Assembly: GCA_946539635.1 (NCBI GenBank) | Contig: CAMNHS010000003.1 | Location: 1-26,000, forward strand | Length of the DNA: 26,000 bases | Direction: 5' to 3' | Source of the DNA: an uncultured Prevotellaceae bacterium | Lineage (GTDB): Bacteria > Bacteroidota > Bacteroidia > Bacteroidales > Bacteroidaceae | Part shown: positions 8,445-15,388 of the stretch, piece after piece | Position numbering within the stretch: the stretch's first letter is position 1 | Layout of the letters: every line of letters begins with the position of its first letter | Position numbers and translations under genes: made by a program | The notes under the pieces: generated by a model | The model's input: the letters and a program-made list of their open reading frames with translations, nothing else | What the model was told of the DNA's origin: nothing | Database searches by the model: none

Positions 8445-9038
8445 ATGACTATCAATCAACTTCTCCGTTCATCATTTCTTGCCGGTGTCTGCATTGGTAT
8501 TGCAGGTTTTGGCTATTTGGCTTCTAAGGATATCATAGGAGCGGTACTCTTTGCCTTCGGACTTCTCACAGTTGTTCACTATGCCTTAAAGCTATACACT
8601 GGCACAGCTGGATTTATCGTAAAGGGCGAGGTGGGACAGCTCTTTCTTATTCTTTTTGGTAATCTATTGGGCTGTCTATTTGTAGCACTTATAGCACGCT
8701 GTTCCCCTATGCCGCTGCAGGAAACAGCACAGGCTGTCCTGTCAGGACGTCTGGCAACAGGTCCACTGAAAGGAGGAGTCCTGGCTATAGGATGTGGATT
8801 TATAATGACAACAGCAGTTACATTTGGAAGAAAACAGCAGAACCTACCACTGCTATTCGGAGTACCACTCTTCATTACCTGTGGCTTTCCTCACTGTGTA
8901 GCAGATGCTTTCTACTATATGTGTGTACCCGTAGAATACCTATCGGAACATGCTGTAGAAGTGTTGACTTTCTATGTCTGCATAGTTATTGGAAACTTTA
9001 TAGGGTGTAACCTTTACAGAGCAGTCATTAAAGAATAA
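8445..9038 (+). CDS. Compact formate/nitrite transporter (FNT) family membrane protein
   Basis: A 197-residue inner-membrane protein with six hydrophobic segments (about 10-27, 31-48, 65-85, 109-128, 134-158, 172-192). FNT hallmarks are visible: KLYTGTAGF after helix 2 (family form ELFTGN), AIGCGFIMTTAV in the second half, the helix-5 GFPH motif with H150 at the place of the pore histidine of FocA (GFEH), and VIGNFIGCNL in helix 6. Characterised FNT channels have about 250-285 residues, so this is a shortened version. The family passes formate, nitrite, hydrosulfide or lactate; formate release would suit a fermenting anaerobe, but that is inference. It lies 30 bp after the barrel gene and is followed by a strong terminator. 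Confidence 0.75.
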   Translation: MTINQLLRSSFLAGVCIGIAGFGYLASKDIIGAVLFAFGLLTVVHYALKLYTGTAGFIVKGEVGQLFLILFGNLLGCLFVALIARCSPMPLQETAQAVLSGRLATGPLKGGVLAIGCGFIMTTAVTFGRKQQNLPLLFGVPLFITCGFPHCVADAFYYMCVPVEYLSEHAVEVLTFYVCIVIGNFIGCNLYRAVIKE

Positions 9039-9047
9039 CAAAAAATT

Positions 9048-9077
9048 GAGGATGGGAAAAGCCCCATCCTCTTCTTT
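9048..9077. terminator. Bidirectional rho-independent terminator
   Basis: Perfect 9-bp stem GAGGATGGG (9048-9056) and CCCATCCTC (9063-9071) with a 6-base loop, followed by TTCTTTTT on the plus strand and, read the other way, CAATTTTTT. It sits between the convergent channel gene and the Cys-rich gene and can serve both. Confidence 0.88.
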
Positions 9078-9118
9078 TTACCCAAAAGGATTATACCTGA
9101 AATAAAACCTACTATATT

Positions 9119-9610
9119 CTATTTTTTGTTATCCTTTTTCTTATTATTCTTTTTTTCCTTTTCAAAATCCTTTTTGTCTTTACTTTCAACCTTCTTGAAT
9201 CCCTCACCTGGGTGGTGGCCACGGAATCCGTGGTGCATCATAGGATTGCGACGCTTTGACCATTGGCCACCTCTCTGCCCATGCATCCTTTTGTGCATAG
9301 CACGATGCTGCTTCATGTAAACCTGAGACTCAAGATACTGGATATATTTCTCATCACCAAGGGTCTGACGGAGTTCCTTACGGAAATTCTCGTGATACTT
9401 CTTCCTCAACTCCATTACTGTCTTCATAGTTGTTGAATCTATGCAGCACTTCTGCTGACAGCAGTTTTTCTTGCAATAATTATCTTTGCAGCAGTTATCC
9501 TTGCAGCATTCCATCTTTCCACACTCCTGATTCTTCTGTGGCTGAGGCTGTGCCGATGCCACCATACTCATTGTAAAGCACGCTAATGCAATAATAATAG
9601 TCTTTTTCAT
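9119..9610 (-). CDS. Secreted Cys-rich then Met/His/Arg/Lys-rich protein, putative metal binder
   Basis: 163 residues; no named family recognised. Seen: signal peptide with cleavage after ASA at residue 20; a metallothionein-like cluster at 30-56 with ten cysteines in CC pairs separated by three or four polar residues (ECCKDNCCKDNYCKKNCC); a helical segment about 58-100 with an RQTLGDEKYIQYLES motif resembling the helical Spy/CpxP-like and DUF4890-type periplasmic proteins; a Met/His/Arg-rich stretch about 100-137 (MKQHRAMHKRMHG, NPMMHHGFRGHH); and a very basic tail (KKNNKKKDNKK). Composition suggests metal binding or envelope stress protection outside the inner membrane, which is inference. 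It is divergent from the His/Tyr/Pro-rich secreted protein. A frameshifted or spurious gene is unlikely given the signal peptide, promoter-like upstream sequence and terminator. Confidence 0.8.
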   Translation of the reverse strand: MKKTIIIALACFTMSMVASAQPQPQKNQECGKMECCKDNCCKDNYCKKNCCQQKCCIDSTTMKTVMELRKKYHENFRKELRQTLGDEKYIQYLESQVYMKQHRAMHKRMHGQRGGQWSKRRNPMMHHGFRGHHPGEGFKKVESKDKKDFEKEKKNNKKKDNKK

Positions 9611-9678
9611 TTTTACCTTAATTTTTTATTGAACTCACTTATGTGACGTAGTAAATGTAAAAAAGGTTTATTCGGGAA

Positions 9679-9720
9679 TTTCCTATTATGGGTAGGCATT
9701 TTCCCCAAAGGAGTAGGAAA
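9679..9720. promoter_or_regulatory. Repeated TAGG/CCTA boxes, candidate operator
   Basis: TTTCCTA (9679-9685) and TAGGAAA (9714-9720) are exact inverted copies. A third box, GTAGG (9692-9696), forms CCTA-N7-TAGG with the first. The cluster ends just before the -33 position of the plus-strand promoter at 9727 and lies in the presumed leader of the minus-strand gene. Binding by a regulator is inferred. Confidence 0.4.
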
Positions 9721-9726
9721 AAATAC

Positions 9727-9757
9727 TTTCGAAATCCCTTTTCTTGCCGTATCTTTG
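9727..9757 (+). promoter_or_regulatory. Promoter for the His/Tyr/Pro-rich protein gene
   Basis: TTTC at 9727-9730, 19 bases, then TATCTTTG at 9750-9757, a full match to TAnnTTTG. Predicted transcription start is about 9762, giving a leader of about 60 bases that contains an eight-codon open frame (9762-9788). Confidence 0.7.
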
Positions 9758-9779
9758 CACCATGAAACAATTCATGCTG

Positions 9780-9810
9780 CAAAGTTAAACCATATTAATT
9801 ATTATAGAAA
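9780..9810 (-). promoter_or_regulatory. Candidate promoter for the Cys-rich protein gene
   Basis: On the minus strand TTTC, 19 bases, then TAACTTTG (plus-strand 9780-9787). It would start a transcript near 9775 with a leader of about 165 bases, running head-on against the plus-strand promoter at 9727-9757. The same TTTC/-7 layout is used on both strands. Confidence 0.45.
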
Positions 9811-9821
9811 GGAGAAAAGTT

Positions 9822-10268
9822 ATGAAAAAGATGTTATTTAGCCTCATCGTTATCTCAATGTTAGGTACAGGCACAGCATTAGCACAGCGTCGTAGCGGTC
9901 ACGGTAGTCACGACATACAGGGTGGACGGCACGATGTAGTTCGTACTGAAGCATGTAGGAATTATGGTGGCGGAGGATATCGGGAGACCTATGTAAGGGA
10001 ATACAACTATGGTCACAGAGGGCCTGTACACCATAACTATGTACATCATCGCCCCTACAGACCTATTCACCATTGTCCTCCTCCACGTCCTGTATATCGC
10101 GAGAGAGTCATCGTTACACCTGCACCAGTAGCTTATTCTTACCCTTGTCCTCCTCCACCAGCACCCGTAGTCGTCGTTGAACCTGCACCAGTTCCTGCTG
10201 CCATTTCAATAGGAGCACTGGCAGGAGCTCTCATCGGTGGGACCATCGCCGCTGCAGCATGTAGATAA
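9822..10268 (+). CDS. Secreted His/Tyr/Pro-rich protein with C-terminal glycine zipper
   Basis: 148 residues; function not recognised. Seen: signal peptide (MKKMLFSLIVISML to ALA, cleavage after residue 21); a Gly/His/Arg/Tyr-rich low-complexity segment (about 22-80, for example GHRGPVHHNYVHHRPYRP); a proline-rich segment (PCPPPPAPVVVVEPAPVP); and a hydrophobic small-residue end (ISIGALAGALIGGTIAAAA) of the glycine-zipper kind that can insert in membranes. A good start: GAAAGGAGAAAAG lies just before the ATG, one of the few Shine-Dalgarno-like sites in the window. The histidine clusters could bind metal; together with the divergent Cys-rich protein this suggests a shared envelope-stress or metal role, by inference only. 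Confidence 0.8.
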   Translation: MKKMLFSLIVISMLGTGTALAQRRSGHGSHDIQGGRHDVVRTEACRNYGGGGYRETYVREYNYGHRGPVHHNYVHHRPYRPIHHCPPPRPVYRERVIVTPAPVAYSYPCPPPPAPVVVVEPAPVPAAISIGALAGALIGGTIAAAACR

Positions 10269-10296
10269 TTTTTTTATCCTAAATAAGCAATTTAAG

Positions 10297-10335
10297 GTTT
10301 CGCAAGTGGTTTTCGCCTGCGAAACTTTTACTTTA
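10297..10335 (+). terminator. Probable rho-independent terminator
   Basis: GTTTCGCA (10297-10304) pairs perfectly with TGCGAAAC (10318-10325); the arms are followed by TTTTACTTTAT. It ends the transcript of the His/Tyr/Pro-rich gene. Confidence 0.65.
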
Positions 10336-10399
10336 TGTGACATTTTATGAATAAAATCGCACAAAACAAACACTTGATTCGTTTTTTTTTGGCAAAAAA

Positions 10400-10430
10400 T
10401 TTGCATTTTAAGAAAAAAACACTAATTTTG
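10400..10430 (+). promoter_or_regulatory. Promoter for the Ig-like repeat protein and lipoprotein genes
   Basis: TTTG (10400-10403), 19 bases, then TAATTTTG (10423-10430): a full match to the Bacteroidota consensus at the right spacing. Leader of about 40 bases to the ATG at 10476. Confidence 0.8.
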
Positions 10431-10475
10431 CACCCGAACAAACCTATATTAAAAACTTATACAATATAATCCATT

Positions 10476-11918
10476 ATGAGAAAGAACATTTTCTCTTTAC
10501 CAATTTTGCTGTTTTTTTGCATATTCAGCAGTTCGATTTATGCTCAAACAGACTTAACAGGTGCCACTGTAACGCTATCATCAACACAATACGAATATGA
10601 TGGCACTGCAAAGGAGCCTACGGTTTCCGGTGTCAGAAAGGGAACGAAGAGGTACAATAATCTTCAAGCAGGTACAGACTACGATCTGACTTACGATAAC
10701 AATGTCCATGCTGGCACAGCCACTGCAACCCTGACTTTCAAAGGTAATTACACCGGTGTCGCCACAAGTAATTTCACTATTAATCCTAAAGATTTGAGTA
10801 AAGAGGTAACACTCGAATTAGCTACATCTGAATATAATTATGATGGCACTGCAAAGGAGCCTGCTGCTTCAGATCTGTATTATGGTGAAATAAAATTGAT
10901 ACCTGGTACCGACTATAACCTAACATACAATAACAATATCAATCCAGGAACCGCAACTGCTACAGCAACTTTCACTGGAGATTATACCGGCACTGTAAAA
11001 GCAGACTATACTATTAAAGATAGTGGCACAGTGCCACCCACTTCACTTGTTGTAAACTATTACGACAGAAACTTGTCAACTCCAGAGGTAGAAACAGAAA
11101 TGACCTACAATGAATTTCTGGCGTTGTTAGAGAATTTCCCTAATGCTATTGCTATCGCACCACGGGGTTTTGACGTATGGCCTTTGGACAAAAAACATAT
11201 TGTTGTAAGGGGTGAAAACGAATGGAGCCACACTTGTAACAGTTTCACATTGACTGACAAAGTAGATTTCTATTCTTCCGTTTCTTTTACTGCAAAGACA
11301 TTCTCTTATACCCGTGACCTTGTTGAAGGGTATAATACCATTTGTCTTCCTGTTGGACTCGGTGAACTAGATATCCCTGCAAAAGCTGGAATATACTTAT
11401 ATCTTGTTACATCAGAAAGCCAAAATCAAATTTACTTCCTAAAATTCCAGGAAGTGAGTCCTGGCTATGCATGGCTGATGAAAACTCAAGAGGCATGCAC
11501 ATGGAATCTGGTACTATCCGATGCAAGAATAGAAAAGACTGCTTCGGAAACAACTTGGAGTAGTGTTGGTGGTTTGGATTTTGCCGGTTATATGTCTGGC
11601 ACATACACACTTACATCAAAATACAAATACGATGAAGAGCACCCTTACTATGGTTTACGCAATTCCGACAACATGTTTGCACCTTTGGCAAATACATTGT
11701 CACCTTTCCGTGCTTGTATTTCGATTCGTGACATTGCCCCCTCGGAAGCCAGATCATTTGAAATATCTACTGTTGGCTCTATAACAGAAATAGAGGGTAT
11801 AAAGGCAGAGACACAAAACAAGAGGACACAGCCTAATGGTAAATTTGTTAAGGACGGGAAGATTGTCATCGTCAAGAATGGTAAGACATTCAATATTTCC
11901 GGCGCAGAAGTGAAATAA
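10476..11918 (+). CDS. Secreted protein with two bacterial Ig-like repeats and a Prevotella-type C-terminal tail
   Basis: 480 residues, probably exported and surface-associated. Seen: signal peptide cleaved after IYA (residue 23); two tandem Ig-like repeats, about 27-105 and 108-185, each with YDGTAKEP near the start, GTDYxLTYxNN in the middle and GTATAT.TF.G.YTG near the end; then a unique region of about 250 residues rich in aromatic beta-strand sequence; and a C-terminal tail (KFVKDGKIVIVKNGKTFNIS) of the type found at the end of many Prevotella and Bacteroides secreted proteins. Such repeats are usually structural or adhesive. No enzyme motif is visible. The lipoprotein gene starts 26 bp downstream and is likely co-transcribed. 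Confidence 0.85.
   Translation: MRKNIFSLPILLFFCIFSSSIYAQTDLTGATVTLSSTQYEYDGTAKEPTVSGVRKGTKRYNNLQAGTDYDLTYDNNVHAGTATATLTFKGNYTGVATSNFTINPKDLSKEVTLELATSEYNYDGTAKEPAASDLYYGEIKLIPGTDYNLTYNNNINPGTATATATFTGDYTGTVKADYTIKDSGTVPPTSLVVNYYDRNLSTPEVETEMTYNEFLALLENFPNAIAIAPRGFDVWPLDKKHIVVRGENEWSHTCNSFTLTDKVDFYSSVSFTAKTFSYTRDLVEGYNTICLPVGLGELDIPAKAGIYLYLVTSESQNQIYFLKFQEVSPGYAWLMKTQEACTWNLVLSDARIEKTASETTWSSVGGLDFAGYMSGTYTLTSKYKYDEEHPYYGLRNSDNMFAPLANTLSPFRACISIRDIAPSEARSFEISTVGSITEIEGIKAETQNKRTQPNGKFVKDGKIVIVKNGKTFNISGAEVK
10596..10619 (+). repeat. Direct repeat copy 1, in Ig-like repeat 1
   Basis: A 24-base stretch encoding YDGTAKEP is identical at 10839-10862, 243 bases (81 codons) downstream. Its identity at the DNA level, while the flanking repeat has diverged, marks a recent duplication or conversion. 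Confidence 0.8.
10839..10862 (+). repeat. Direct repeat copy 2, in Ig-like repeat 2
   Basis: Exact second copy of the 24 bases at 10596-10619, in the same reading frame. Confidence 0.8.
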
Positions 11919-11944
11919 AATAAAAGGTTAAGGAGAAACAAAAT

Positions 11945-12727
11945 ATGAAAAATATATTTCCATTCGTCTGCACAGCCCTGATTGTTGCTGGGTTTGTAAC
12001 CAGTTGTGGTAGTGATGATGATTCTGCCAACAACATTAGCGAAACCACATCCTATGATGCACGACACAATATTGTAAATGCCAACAAACTGGAGGAAAGT
12101 GGCTTAATAACCTTCAGCGAAGACCTCACTTCTGCCACAGCAAGGTTTGCTGCTAATAATGCAGAAAACATGAGATTAGCAATGGTACTTGCAGGTACTA
12201 ATGGTAAAAAAATTGCAGAATATCCTGCACTCTTTTCTGAGAGTGATAAGTTGTATCATGTTAACATCACGAACCTTTCTCCAGGAAACATATATTTCTA
12301 CCACATCGTAGCTTATGATGCTGATGGTAATTTCGTCAGCCGTGCCAACGAGGGTTCGTTCACTTTACCACAGTTGGATGGTCCAGCAGCCCCTACAGGT
12401 CTCGTTGCACATGCGCCAACGGATATTGCATTTGCATATAACAATGGAGGCACGTTATATGGAGAGCCTACTGGATATATCACGGGCGATGCCATTACCC
12501 CAGCTGTTGAGTATTCCATTAATGGCGGAGAAGACTGGATAAATGCCACAGATTATGGTATCATAGAATATCTCCCTATAGGAAAAGTCCTCGTACGTAT
12601 AGCTGCAACAACATCAACTATGGCAGGCGCATCTGTTGAGCTCACTATACCTGGCAATACAGACATAAGCGGCGAAGGCGGATACGCGGAGGGTGAGAAT
12701 GCAAGACAAGCCTCTCTACATGAGTAA
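11945..12727 (+). CDS. Surface lipoprotein of unknown function (fibronectin III-like)
   Basis: 260 residues. Seen: lipoprotein signal with lipobox VTSC, lipidated Cys at residue 21, followed by GSDDD; acidic residues right after the cysteine are the known Bacteroidota signal for export of lipoproteins to the cell surface. The body has a fibronectin-type-III-like segment (about 55-140, VNITNLSPGNIYFYHIVAYDADG) and a second beta-rich half (AVEYSINGGEDW, VLVRIAAT) ending in a Gly-rich tail (GEGGYAEGENARQ). It follows the Ig-like repeat gene by 26 bp with AAGGAGAAAC upstream, so the two may form a surface complex; that is inference. A strong terminator follows. Confidence 0.82.
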   Translation: MKNIFPFVCTALIVAGFVTSCGSDDDSANNISETTSYDARHNIVNANKLEESGLITFSEDLTSATARFAANNAENMRLAMVLAGTNGKKIAEYPALFSESDKLYHVNITNLSPGNIYFYHIVAYDADGNFVSRANEGSFTLPQLDGPAAPTGLVAHAPTDIAFAYNNGGTLYGEPTGYITGDAITPAVEYSINGGEDWINATDYGIIEYLPIGKVLVRIAATTSTMAGASVELTIPGNTDISGEGGYAEGENARQASLHE

Positions 12728-12745
12728 ACAACAAAATAGTTTATG

Positions 12746-12781
12746 AAAAATCCCCCAACAGACAATGGTTGGGGGATTTTT
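12746..12781. terminator. Bidirectional rho-independent terminator
   Basis: A 14-bp perfect stem, AAAAATCCCCCAAC (12746-12759) with GTTGGGGGATTTTT (12768-12781), 8-base loop, T-run on both strands. It lies between the convergent lipoprotein and HhH barrel genes; its last base is shared with the stop codon of the minus-strand gene. Confidence 0.93.
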
Positions 12782-14799
12782 TATAACACTACCTGTAGCT
12801 GGGCTTCTATCAAGGTCTTTGTAGTGGTTTTGCTCTTTGATGTGGCAGAGGTATAGGTGGTACTTGCCTTACCAACTGCAGTAAGCCATTTTGTTAACTT
12901 CCCTTTCACCATCAGGACACCGTGTATTCCCCTACCCCAATATGAGGGATAACTGGAATTATATATCAGGCCCTTCTCATAGGCATAGAGACGACTATCG
13001 TATCCATCGGTACTAAAAAAAGCACCCATGCCATAGATATCACATCGCTCTGATATCTTATAACTTGCACTACCGGAAACAATGATGCCATTGTTACGTT
13101 CTTTCGTTTTTTTCACTATAGAACCCTCAACATGACTTCTCAACTGCCATCTCGTTCCTGCATAATTCGCTATTACACGTATTTTATGGCTATTACCATC
13201 CTTCGTCTTATATCTATATCTGGTCGACAATGTCCAGTTTTTCCCCATATCCACTGTTGCCTGTATGCAATTATCCCATGAATAGGTTCCTGGCCCATGT
13301 TGATACCTATACCATGCGAAATATGCATAATCAGTATAAAAATCCAACGTCAGATTCCGTAGCACTTCATAATGCAAGCCACCATATATACCGCTTTCGT
13401 TTGTTACAGAGGAGTTCTCACCGAAAGCACGACCATAAAATGCCTGATAACGATATGAATAATAGCGTTGCACCGCTGTTAGGGTCATCTTACCATTAGC
13501 ACGCCATATCAAACTGTTAAGGGTAGCCACTGGCGTACCATTGCCTTTTAATTTACCATATCGTGTATTATCAGCACGTCCGGAATAAGCCGTTTCGCCT
13601 ATAAAAGAAAGAGATCGCCATCTCAAACGATAGTCAACACCGATATTGTAAGTACCATTACCACTAGGATAGTAAAATCGATATAACTGTGAAGTAGAAA
13701 GATTCTTCTTTGTATAGATAGGGTTTAGAAGGTTAGAAAACTTAGCATAGACAACTGAGGTTCCTACACTCCAATCAAAATCGCCACCAACAGTTTTGCC
13801 ATATCTCACATGTGCACCAGTGGTAAAGATGCTAATATTGTTTTTCTTCTCTATTTCATTCTTTGTCCTATGATAACCTGTCGTTATTATCGTTGACATA
13901 GAATTATCAGCATTTAGCGTTGCATCGGCATTACGATAAGACACAAATGCTGAGATAGAGAGGTTACAAGGTAACTGAAGAGCAACAGCACCTCCTTGAA
14001 AATATTTCTCGTCAGATGTGCCACTATATGGACTAAAAACACTACTTATACGACCTATTGCTGACAGCATACTTTGTTTACTGAGGGTATAAGTATTGTT
14101 CATCGTAAGCCCCATACCGAATTGACCACGAAACGTTCCGAGTATTATTTGCTTAAAAACACCCAGCTGACGAATTGACAGATTATAGGTATATGAGTCG
14201 TAACCCCACCGGTTATTTTGTGTAAAAAAATTTTCACCGACACTCTTCCCGCCTGTGATATTAAATTTCACATTTTCGCCCATTCCAACGGAATATCTTA
14301 GGCTATGTTTGGTATTATCACCCAAATATGTTTTGTCTTTCGCATAGGTCGGGAAACTACCTGTAAGAAGAATCTGATGCTTCAAATGACGTATTCCATA
14401 TTTCAATGACTCACGACTATACCATTTACGCGGTTCTATCTCAGCCACATACAAGAAAGAGATCAAATAATCTCGCAGTCTGTCATCGATAGAAGGAATC
14501 AGTGATAACTCGTGAATATCCTTTAGTTTTCCATATTTCTCACGATATTCTATAATATCACTGATTTGATTGATATCCAAACCTGGAATCTGAAGGAAAT
14601 CATCCGTCTCAGCAGTATTGATATCCAAAGGTTGGGATGCTAATTCTGTCAGTAAACTATATGCCTTTTGAAAGGAAACAGCTGATTGCTCACCGCTCCC
14701 ATATAAATATTCGAGATAATCCTCCCACGACGCCTTATTTTGCGCCGTTACCGGTACAATAAAAAGTAATGAAACAAATAGGAGCAGACTATTCTTCAA
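12781..14799 (-). CDS. Helix-hairpin-helix domain outer-membrane beta-barrel protein
   Basis: 672 residues. Seen: signal peptide (KNSLLLFVSLLFIVPVTAQ, cleaved after residue 19); about 35 residues of helix; a ComEA-like helix-hairpin-helix region, 58-116 (LDINTAETDDFLQIPGLD, then ELSLIPSIDD), of the kind used to bind DNA non-specifically in ComEA; then some 530 residues of alternating aromatic beta-strand sequence typical of an outer-membrane barrel. This domain pairing is known in Bacteroidota but its job is not settled; DNA uptake or a periplasmic protein contact are possibilities. The start codon is TTG (14799), which overlaps the end of the upstream gene by 11 bp; no in-frame ATG would keep the signal peptide. 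Ends at a strong terminator. Confidence 0.85.
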   Translation of the reverse strand: MKNSLLLFVSLLFIVPVTAQNKASWEDYLEYLYGSGEQSAVSFQKAYSLLTELASQPLDINTAETDDFLQIPGLDINQISDIIEYREKYGKLKDIHELSLIPSIDDRLRDYLISFLYVAEIEPRKWYSRESLKYGIRHLKHQILLTGSFPTYAKDKTYLGDNTKHSLRYSVGMGENVKFNITGGKSVGENFFTQNNRWGYDSYTYNLSIRQLGVFKQIILGTFRGQFGMGLTMNNTYTLSKQSMLSAIGRISSVFSPYSGTSDEKYFQGGAVALQLPCNLSISAFVSYRNADATLNADNSMSTIITTGYHRTKNEIEKKNNISIFTTGAHVRYGKTVGGDFDWSVGTSVVYAKFSNLLNPIYTKKNLSTSQLYRFYYPSGNGTYNIGVDYRLRWRSLSFIGETAYSGRADNTRYGKLKGNGTPVATLNSLIWRANGKMTLTAVQRYYSYRYQAFYGRAFGENSSVTNESGIYGGLHYEVLRNLTLDFYTDYAYFAWYRYQHGPGTYSWDNCIQATVDMGKNWTLSTRYRYKTKDGNSHKIRVIANYAGTRWQLRSHVEGSIVKKTKERNNGIIVSGSASYKISERCDIYGMGAFFSTDGYDSRLYAYEKGLIYNSSYPSYWGRGIHGVLMVKGKLTKWLTAVGKASTTYTSATSKSKTTTKTLIEAQLQVVL

Positions 14800-15250
14800 T
14801 GTATTTCTTCAGAGCCTTTGCCACACCGTTAGCCCATGTGTCAATGCCACCATCCATTTCCAATGACGATACCAACTTTACAACATTTTCAAGTGGCATT
14901 CCATAACGTAAGATACCACTTATGAGCTTGGCATAATTCCAATATTCAGGATTAAACTTCTCTGAAAGCCCCTCTACTGTTGTCTTGTATCCACGTCTAT
15001 TTTCAAACTGAAAGTCATAGCGTTTGCTTCCATCTTCATTAATATGACGGATAATCTTGCCAACATTTACAGACTTAGGCAGTATTATACCCTCGTCGTC
15101 ATCCTGCAATCCAGTAAAAATCTCATATGGTTTACCATCAAGCAGACCGACAAAAGCGACCCACTTGTCTTTTGCATTTTGAAAACGAACGACGTCACAC
15201 TCTAACACTTCCGGGCGCTTACGATAGCTGCCTACATATTCTTCTGCCAT
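14789..15250 (-). CDS. Freestanding homologue of the C-terminal domain of Bacteroidota class II ribonucleotide reductase
   Basis: 153 residues, no signal peptide, so cytoplasmic. The stretch from about residue 12 to the end (RPEVLECDVVRFQN, KPYEIFTGLQDD, RYDFQFENRRGYKTTVEGL, EYWNYAKLISGILRYGMP, GIDTWANGVAKALKKYI) matches, from memory of the family, the extreme C-terminal region of adenosylcobalamin-dependent ribonucleoside reductases of Bacteroidota. No catalytic barrel, glycyl-radical or ATP-cone sequence is present. It has one cysteine only, so it is not the zinc-type TSCPD domain. It begins at ATG with its own promoter-like box upstream and no reductase remnant, so it looks like a true small gene rather than a decayed fragment. 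Function alone is unknown. The HhH barrel gene starts inside its last codons. Confidence 0.72.
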   Translation of the reverse strand: MAEEYVGSYRKRPEVLECDVVRFQNAKDKWVAFVGLLDGKPYEIFTGLQDDDEGIILPKSVNVGKIIRHINEDGSKRYDFQFENRRGYKTTVEGLSEKFNPEYWNYAKLISGILRYGMPLENVVKLVSSLEMDGGIDTWANGVAKALKKYIEE

Positions 15251-15277
15251 ATTGATATTTCTTAGTTATTTTGGTGG

Positions 15278-15285
15278 CAAAGATA
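15278..15285 (-). promoter_or_regulatory. Probable -7 box for the reductase-tail / HhH barrel operon
   Basis: TATCTTTG on the minus strand, a full match to TAnnTTTG, about 28 bases before the ATG at 15250. No convincing TTTG at -33. It is divergent from the promoter at 15325-15356. Confidence 0.6.
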
Positions 15286-15324
15286 CAAAAAAATGTCAAT
15301 AATTGCATATTTTGAGGATTATTT

Positions 15325-15356
15325 TTTGTAACTGTGCTCGTTTTTTTGTAACTTTG
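15325..15356 (+). promoter_or_regulatory. Promoter for the AICAR formyltransferase operon
   Basis: TTTG (15325-15328), 20 bases, TAACTTTG (15349-15356). Predicted start near 15361, giving a leader of roughly 28 bases. No purine riboswitch-like structure fits in so short a leader. Confidence 0.8.
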
Positions 15357-15388
15357 CCCGCAAAAAGTAAAAAAAGCGTTTCTTTAAC

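Noticed and set aside
9430-9530. Regularly spaced similar triplets in the Cys-rich coding region, checked as a possible CRISPR-like or tandem DNA repeat
   Set aside because: The periodicity comes from CC-Lys-Asp-Asn codon repeats in a coding frame; there are no spacers and no cas genes.
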